The position numbers were made by a program, and so were the translations under genes. Below the pieces are notes generated by a model. It did no database searches and was not told where the DNA came from. It saw only the letters and a list, made by a program, of their open reading frames with translations. From an uncultured bacterium (GTDB lineage Bacteria > Patescibacteria > JAEDAM01 > Absconditabacterales > Absconditicoccaceae), in NCBI GenBank assembly GCA_937950065.1, contig CALFEN010000088.1, positions 1 to 12,762 on the forward strand: 12,762 nucleotides of DNA. The letters run 5' to 3'. Below, in pieces: positions 7,362 to 12,762 of this stretch (positions are counted from its first letter, which is position 1; every line of letters begins with the position of its first letter).

Positions 7362-7389
7362 ATTTTAATGTTTTTGGATAAAATTTCAA
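7362..7389 (-). promoter_or_regulatory. Promoter of the tRNA-Ser / cell-wall operon
   Basis: On the minus strand TTGAAA (7384-7389), a 16-base spacer and TAAAAT (7362-7367) each match the sigma-70 consensus at five of six positions. Predicted transcription start is near 7355, about 12 bases before the tRNA 5' end at 7343. No promoter or terminator is evident between the tRNA and the CHAP gene. Confidence 0.6.
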
Positions 7390-7480
7390 GTCTTTTTTTA
7401 TTCAAACTTAAAAAATCTAAAAACATTGGTCTTATATAGGGAAACATATATTAATTTTACATATTTTTCGTATATAATTT

Positions 7481-7522
7481 TTAAAATGTATTAAAATTAT
7501 ATTTAAATTTAATGTAAAATCA
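7481..7522 (+). repeat. 42-bp intergenic repeat, copy 1
   Basis: Runs from TTAAAATGTATTAAAA to AAAATCA and aligns without gaps to 7734-7775 with five mismatches. A TATAAT lies a short way downstream in both cases, so the unit may be a duplicated promoter region. Low sequence complexity weakens the case. Confidence 0.5.
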
Positions 7523-7589
7523 ACCTAATGTTATTATAATATTTTAAAACTTTATAATATGGTATTTTTCTAATAAAAATCTTTTTCTT

Positions 7590-7617
7590 TTGTACAAAAT
7601 AAGAAGTACTATATAAT
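7590..7617 (+). promoter_or_regulatory. Candidate distal promoter toward def
   Basis: TTGTAC (7590-7595), a 16-base spacer and TATAAT (7612-7617). It would start transcription near 7624 and give def a leader of about 200 bases. Chance matches are common at this base composition. Confidence 0.3.
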
Positions 7618-7733
7618 ATTGTAATTAAATGTGTAAGATAAATATTAGATTTAATAAAAAAAATATTTTACTTATCTATTGATAAATTTATATTCTTGCA
7701 GAGAATTACTAACAAAATTATCTTTTAAAATCC

Positions 7734-7775
7734 TTAAAATGTATTAAAAATATATTTCAATTTTGTATAAAATCA
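7734..7775 (+). repeat. 42-bp intergenic repeat, copy 2
   Basis: Partner of the element at 7481-7522, immediately upstream of the proximal TATAAT of def. Confidence 0.5.
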
Positions 7776-7782
7776 GTATAAT
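7755..7782 (+). promoter_or_regulatory. Candidate proximal promoter of def
   Basis: TTTCAA (7755-7760), a 16-base spacer and a perfect TATAAT (7777-7782). Predicted start is near 7789, about 30 bases before the def ATG at 7821. The upstream half of this promoter lies within the 42-bp repeat. Confidence 0.45.
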
Positions 7783-7820
7783 AAGAAAAATATTTTTTAG
7801 AAACTATAAGTTTTTATATT

Positions 7821-8363
7821 ATGATTTCAAACAGAATTAAGAATCTCAAAATGTTTTATCCAGTGGAGAAGTGAGAAGATAATCCTATATTGAGAGCAAA
7901 ATCTACCCCAGTTACTACTTTCGATGATGATTTACTTGAATTTGCTGATGTCCTCAATGAGCTCATGTTTGAATATGATGGAGTAGGACTTGCTGCACCA
8001 CAGATAGGAAAAAATATTAGAATGATAAGTATTACATTTCGAAATGTCGGGAAAAAAGATATGACCTTAAGAAAATCTGAAATAATGATAAATCCCGAAC
8101 TTGTTTATACTGGCAATGCCAAAGATATAGATTCTGAATGATGTATATCTCTGCCATGATTGGAATGTAAAGTCAAAAGATGTAAGGATATCAAAGTAAA
8201 ATATCAGGATGTTCTTGGTAATTTTAAGACAATATCTGCCAAATGATTCAATGCTCGTATAATATTACATGAAATGGATCATCTAGATGGTATTCTTATG
8301 TGTGACAACGCTATTAGTAAAAAATGTAAAGATAATATAAAAAATATGATAAGAGAATTGTAG
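7821..8363 (+). CDS. def: Peptide deformylase
   Basis: 180 residues, ending in TAG, with four TGA codons read as Gly. It removes the formyl group from the N-terminal Met of new proteins and is a metal (Fe/Zn) hydrolase of the cytoplasm. All three family motifs are present: GVGLAAPQ (residues 54-61), EGCIS with metal ligand Cys108, and HEMDH with His150 and His154 as ligands and Glu151 as the catalytic base. The Gly in EGCIS (codon 8139-8141) is TGA, strong evidence for the altered code. The length is usual for the family. The start at 7821 gives a normal N-terminus; an alternative ATG at 7851 would remove ten residues. There is no Shine-Dalgarno. The gene is convergent with tsaC, with three bases between the stops. 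Confidence 0.96.
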
Positions 8364-8366
8364 ATA

Positions 8367-8939
8367 TTATTTTCTAAAATTTATCTCTTCGCTATCAAGA
8401 TCTATAAGCACTGATGGTGGATTGTTCAATATCCCTCCATCAATAAAAATATCTATTTGACGTGCAATAGTTTCATCAAGTTCATCAATAGATTTTATAC
8501 TGCTTTTTCAGGATATGTTTACAGATGTGGATATAAACGGCTGTCATAGTTTATCTACAAAATTTTGTAGATTTGTTTTAATAATTCTTATCCCAAGTTT
8601 ATCAATATCTCCAAGTTCAGGCAAAAAGTCCTTATCTTTTTTTGGTAATACCAGAGTTATTCAGTGATATTTATTCAATAATTTGTCTAATATTTTGGGG
8701 AAATCAGCAGGGACATTGAAATGCTGTTGTATCCATTTTATATTTGGTGCAATTATGGACAGAGGTTTTATCAAATTTCTCTGTTTTATTTTGTATATTT
8801 TTTCTACAGTATTGGCAGTTATTATAGCTCCTATTCAGTATATTGTATCTGTAGGGTAGATAAATAGTTTTTGATTTAAAGCTTGTTCTTCAAAAAAAAT
8901 TTTATTTTTTTCAAAATAATCTATATTATATATTTCCAT
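8367..8939 (-). CDS. tsaC: Threonylcarbamoyl-AMP synthase (TsaC/Sua5/YrdC)
   Basis: 190 residues with TGA as Gly, from ATG (8937-8939) to TAA (8367-8369). It makes threonylcarbamoyl-AMP from threonine, bicarbonate and ATP, the first step of t6A formation at position 37 of tRNAs that read ANN codons. Family signatures are visible: YPTDTIYGIGA at about residues 28-38, KIKQRN and KPLSI, GITLVLPKK, LGIRI, and STSVNISG at 137-144. Gly35 and Gly144, both in conserved motifs, are coded by TGA. The length fits the short TsaC form without a C-terminal Sua5 domain. Its 3' end nearly abuts def, with no terminator between the two convergent genes. Confidence 0.93.
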
Positions 8940-8964
8940 ATTTTTTAAAAAATGTAACTAAAAT

Positions 8965-8992
8965 TTGCAAAAAAACGTTTTATATATATAAT
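8965..8992 (+). promoter_or_regulatory. Promoter of the large ATPase gene
   Basis: TTGCAA (8965-8970), a 16-base spacer and a perfect TATAAT (8987-8992). Predicted start is near 8999, giving a ~35-base A-rich leader with no Shine-Dalgarno before the ATG at 9034. Confidence 0.5.
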
Positions 8993-9012
8993 TAAATAAA
9001 ACAAATTTACAA
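8985..9012 (-). promoter_or_regulatory. Candidate divergent promoter of tsaC
   Basis: On the minus strand TTGTAA (9007-9012), a 16-base spacer and TATATA (8985-8990). Its -10 overlaps the -10 of the opposite promoter for the ATPase gene, so the two could exclude each other. The match is modest and the region is extremely AT-rich. Confidence 0.3.
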
Positions 9013-9033
9013 TATAAAAACAAAAAAAAAATA

Positions 9034-12000
9034 ATGGATTCTCAACAGTGTAGTAAATTGCTTACTGATTACCTTTACAATAAAATACATGTAGAAAAAG
9101 TTGATTATAGTACTTTGAAGATTCCTCAATTGATCAAAGACGTCTGGTGAAATGATGCTGTTTTTTGTCATAAGGCAATAGGAGCTTCCCAGTGAGTCAA
9201 AGAACTTATGATAGATGTAAAAAATAATCCTGAAGCCTACTCTAACGGGAAAACTGGTGTAGAGGATGGAGATACTTCTAGTACTAAAGTACATTGAGCT
9301 GCTACAGATCAGGATCAGACTACCAATATCGATGAAGACACTCAATCATCAAATCAAGATGATGAAGATATAAAACAGTCAAATCAAGAAATTTCAAATC
9401 AAGATAAACTTTATGAATCAGAAACAGAAGATGGTAAGGCTACTACAAAAACAACACAGGTAACCAAAAGTTATGTACAAGAAACAAAGAAGCAAGATGA
9501 TATGTTTGGGAATGTATGACCTACCGCTCTATATTACCTCAAGATGACTTGAATTCTTATAGCATCAATTATAGCGATAATTTTATTATTTTGAATTCTT
9601 AAATATTTATTGGCATTTTTGTATGATGTTTTGTTTAATCATAGAGTAAAATTCGTAAAAGTTGTATTGCCGAGATGAGATAGTAAAATGGATCGTGAAA
9701 GAGAAAAAGAAGTAGCCAAAGATATGAAAGAAAAAATTTCTAGAATGGCTCAGGTTTTTAGAAATTTTCACAAACTATGACAAACTACTGTTTTGGAAAA
9801 TATATTGAGGTATGTCTTTGATAAGCCTAAAGTAGCTCTTATAATGCATTATGAAAATTGAAAAATCAATTTTATAATATGATCTTACCCTGAATACTTG
9901 AGAATTATAGAATGAGCTATTTCTGCACAGTATCCTGAAGCAAGTATTGAGAGTTGTCCAAGACCTATCTTTTTCAAAAAGAAATACGAACAACTTATCC
10001 CTATGGAAACTACCAAAGACAGCGTATATCCTATTAGGATATTTAAGCAGTTGGAAGACGATCCTATAAATAATGTGATAGATGCTATATGAAAAGTATC
10101 AACAGATGATACGTTTTCTTTGTTGATCACAATAAAACCTGATTCTGAAAAATTCAACAAAAGGGCACAGGCTATGGCTGAATGATTATTTAAAAAAGAT
10201 AAAGCTACCCTTGATAAGCTTAAATGGTGGAAAAGACTTATAAAGCCTTGGACACGGTTTGATTTTCTTATATATTGACCTAGCGAGAAACTTATCAAAA
10301 CATTTGCTCCTGGAGCTCAACAATGAGATCCTTTCATACGTATGCCGAAAGCAGAGGAAGAAGCTTTGAATACAATAGCAGAGGAGGCAGGGAAGCCGGC
10401 TTTTCAGGCTTGATTCCTTATGATAACATCTTCTGATGTTCCAAACAGGGCAGATGAAAATAAAGATAATGTAATGAGTGCTTTTAGTGTATACAAAGAT
10501 GAATACAATAACTGACTTGATCAGCCGGAAATTATGGCGGATATACTTGGTTTTTTCACAAAACCTATGTGGAAATTCGCTTCAAAATTTTTACTTACCA
10601 CGTTTTTTTATAAGAGGGCAACATTTACAGTAGATGAATTGGCTTCTCTCTTCCATTTCCCAGATTCTACTTTCAACCGTTCTCCGGTTATTACTTGGAT
10701 GGATTACAAAGTTCTTCCACTTCCTGATGCATTGCCTACACTCAAAGAACCAAATGATTACTGTATCACATGAGTTATTGCAGAGGAATACAAAAAATGA
10801 GATATATCTACTATATTCAATGAGCATCCTAGTTGGGCTTCTTGTGAAGAAATAGAAGAAATAGAAGAATTGCAGGAAGTAGATAAAGTTCCAGCAGCAG
10901 TTCTTGAGGGTAAAGAAATAATTAAAAAAGATTGAGTAAACTATGTAAAAGTACCAAAGAAAAGAAGGAAAGTTGGTCTTAGAGTATTTAAGGATTGAAT
11001 ACTTCTTTGAGTAAACTCATATAGAAATAGGTTTACTCCTGTATATATCAGGAAAAAAGATCGTAGTAGACATCATTATATTATGTGAAAGTCAGGTTGA
11101 GGTAAGTCAGTATTTATTTCTTCTCTTGCCAGACAGGATATATGGAACGGTGAATGAATCTGCGTGATAGATCCGCATGGTGATCTTGTAGAGGATATAC
11201 TAGCATACATACCAAAAGAAAGAGCAAAAGATGTGATATATTTTGATGCTGGTAATGAAGATAGGCCTATGTGATTAAATCTTTATGAAATAGATAGTAT
11301 TGATCAGGCGGATAGGGTAGTAAATGATGCTACAGAAATATTTTTGAAGATGTTCTGACCAGAAATTTTCTGACCTAGAATCCAAGAATATTTTAAATAC
11401 TGAAGTCTTACTTTGCTTGAAGATATGGAAGATGGTGCTACATTGATAGATGTGCCAAGACTTTTTACTGATGAGATATTCCGTGAGTACAAAATCAAAA
11501 AAGTTAGAAATCCTATAGTAAGAAATTTCTGGGAAAGGACTTATAACGCTATGGGTGATAGAGAAAAACAGGAAATCATACCATACTTTACTTCCAAATT
11601 CGTATCTTTTACTACCAATAGACTTATCAGAAATATAATCTGACAGACAAAATCTGCATTTAAATTTAGAGAGGCTATGGATAGTGGAAAGATTTTACTA
11701 GTAAATTTGAGTAAATGAAAGATATGAGATATAAATGCACAGCTTTTGGGTATGATTTTGGTAGCACAAATTTATAATGCTGCGATGTCTAGAGCTGATG
11801 TGCCTGAAGACGAAAGGCGTGATTTTTATCTATACGTAGATGAGTTCCAGAACTTTGTTAGTGGCACATTCGCTGATATCTTGTCAGAAGCTAGGAAATA
11901 TCGTTTATCACTTATTATGGCTCACCAGTATATTTGACAGTTAGAATGATCTTCAGGCAACAATCTAGGAGAATGAAAATGATGAAAATCTGATGTAAAA

Positions 12001-12408
12001 AAAGCTGTATTTGGTAACGTTTGAACAATGCAGTCATTCAAGGTTGGTGCCGAAGACGGTGAATTCCTAGAAAAAGAATATTCTCCTGTATTATCTGCAC
12101 AGGATATAGTCGGTATTTCCAATTACAAAGTATATATCAAACTTAATATAAATAATGCTACTTCCAGAGTATTTAGTCTGGACACTATATGGACTACAGA
12201 TTACAGGAATCTCAAAGTAGCAGAGATTCTCAAAGAATACAGCGGTAAAAAATACTGACGTAAAAAAGAATTCGTAGAAGCCGAAATTACTGCAAGATTA
12301 TGAATGTTGGAAGAAATTGATGAAGAAGATGGAGATTCTGATTCTTATTCAGACACAGATTCGGATAACACTAATTATTCCGATGATAATGATGAATGAC
12401 AGTGATAA
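9034..12408 (+). CDS. Membrane-anchored TraG/VirD4/HerA-type ATPase
   Basis: 1124 residues, ending in TAA, with about forty TGA codons read as Gly; in the standard code it would fall into dozens of fragments. Order of parts: a soluble N-terminal segment; a low-complexity Asp/Gln/Ser/Thr stretch (about 80-150); a hydrophobic helix (about 171-200); a large unrecognised domain (about 220-640); then a P-loop ATPase. Walker A is GKSGGGKS at 685-692, with Gly685 and Gly689 coded by TGA. ICVIDPHGDL follows. A probable helical insertion comes next, then Walker B YLYVDEFQNF (Asp936, Glu937), and the ARKYRLSLIMAHQYIGQL block characteristic of TraG/TraD coupling proteins and HerA/VirB4-like pumps. The C-terminus is strongly acidic (Asp/Ser/Glu). 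The family moves DNA or protein across membranes using ATP. No relaxase, VirB or pilin genes lie nearby, so the substrate is unknown. The next gene starts 24 bases downstream, suggesting an operon. Confidence 0.9.
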
Positions 12409-12432
12409 TATTTTTACAAAAATTTCAATACA

Positions 12433-12762
12433 ATGTGAGAATCAATCTCAAAAAAAGAAAAAACATGATGAGGCAGTCAGCGTGAATGAGATACTGCACC
12501 TTATTTGTCTGCTTGCCTGTGAAATATTACTCTGGAGCAGATATTGCCTGGTATAAATATGAAAGATCTACAGGTAATTGATGCAGGGCAGAAGAACGTT
12601 ATTTTCTATGGTGATCCTAATAGAGATCAGCCTCTTGGGTTTTGTTCTGCAGATGCAGTAGTTGCCTGATATATCTTTCTTTCTTTAAATAAAGAGGCTT
12701 TGGATGTTTTTAAATGAGAGATAGTAGTAGATTTGTGAGCAGGAGATAATACTTATGGCTAT
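12433..12762 (+). CDS. Unknown protein, possible methyltransferase, 3'-truncated
   Basis: 110 codons from ATG to the window edge, open only if TGA is Gly. Several TGA codons occur near the start, including the second codon and two consecutive ones. After a Ser/Lys/Gly-rich N-terminus the sequence reads as a folded protein. Near the edge is GEIVVDLGAGDNTYG, which resembles motif I of class I SAM-dependent methyltransferases (hydrophobic strand, then DxGxG). It is preceded by a Leu/Asn/Lys helix, as is usual in that fold. That identification is tentative because only the first motif is in view. It starts 24 bases after the ATPase stop, in the same frame, with no terminator between, so it is likely cotranscribed. 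There is no Shine-Dalgarno. Confidence 0.65.

Larger units (their letters stand above)
7390..7820. other. AT-rich intergenic region upstream of def
   Basis: About 430 bases of very AT-rich DNA without a supported gene. It holds a duplicated 42-bp element, several TATAAT-like boxes and two candidate plus-strand promoters (7590-7617 and 7755-7782). The longest short frames are trivial, for example an 18-codon frame at 7630. No RNA structure with a GC-rich stem is seen. Confidence 0.6.

Noticed and set aside
9007..10298. Minus-strand open frames at 9007-9345, 9775-9993 and 9885-10298
   Set aside because: All lie antisense inside the ATPase gene, which reads continuously with TGA as Gly.
9034..12408. 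A decayed pseudogene broken by many stops
   Set aside because: All the apparent stops are TGA, none TAA or TAG, the frame never shifts, and catalytic motifs are intact.
12317..12556. Plus-strand 79-codon frame bridging the ATPase end and the next gene
   Set aside because: It is out of frame with both genes, whose frames explain the region with Gly-coding TGA.
1..12762. Insertion sequence, integrase, prophage or origin
   Set aside because: No transposase, integrase, phage structural gene, terminal inverted repeats or DnaA-box cluster could be recognised.

Overview
The window is low-GC bacterial DNA that makes sense only if UGA is read as glycine (translation table 25), the code of Gracilibacteria (BD1-5) and Absconditabacteria (SR1) in the Candidate Phyla Radiation. 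In the standard code every long gene here breaks into short pieces. With TGA as Gly they join into full-length proteins, and many TGA codons fall on glycines that are nearly invariant in their families: the Walker A loop of the ATPase, the EGCIS motif of peptide deformylase, the TsaC motifs, and the Gly before the PBP active-site Ser. All gene ends found are TAA or TAG. The assignment is therefore seen in the sequence; the exact lineage is inference.

Layout. 1-579 (+): end of an unrecognised helical protein, followed by a strong terminator. 640-1156: a gene-poor stretch with three copies of a ~46-bp promoter-like repeat, the last serving the next gene. 1157-2347 (+): an exported protein with three Spy/CpxP-like LTxxQ domains joined by Gly/Met-rich linkers. 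2442-2738 (-): a small membrane-anchored coiled-coil protein lying between terminator hairpins. 3009-7343 (-): a probable single transcription unit of tRNA-Ser(UGA), a LysM-CHAP cell-wall hydrolase and a class A penicillin-binding protein. 7344-7820: an AT-rich leader region with a duplicated 42-bp element. 7821-8363 (+): peptide deformylase (def). 8367-8939 (-): threonylcarbamoyl-AMP synthase (tsaC), convergent with def. 9034-12408 (+): a 1124-residue membrane-anchored TraG/VirD4/HerA-type ATPase. 12433-12762 (+): start of a gene with a possible methyltransferase motif, running off the window.

Function. The minus-strand cluster builds and remodels peptidoglycan. The LTxxQ protein looks like an envelope chaperone or stress protein, and the tandem half-sites at its promoter resemble those used by OmpR/CpxR-type response regulators. 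def and tsaC are translation housekeeping genes. The ATPase is of the DNA-pumping or type IV coupling type, but no relaxase, pilin or other secretion gene accompanies it here. The window looks mostly chromosomal, not mobile. The points of greatest interest are the triplicated promoter, the intragenic duplication in the LTxxQ gene, the tRNA-led cell-wall operon and the solitary large ATPase.
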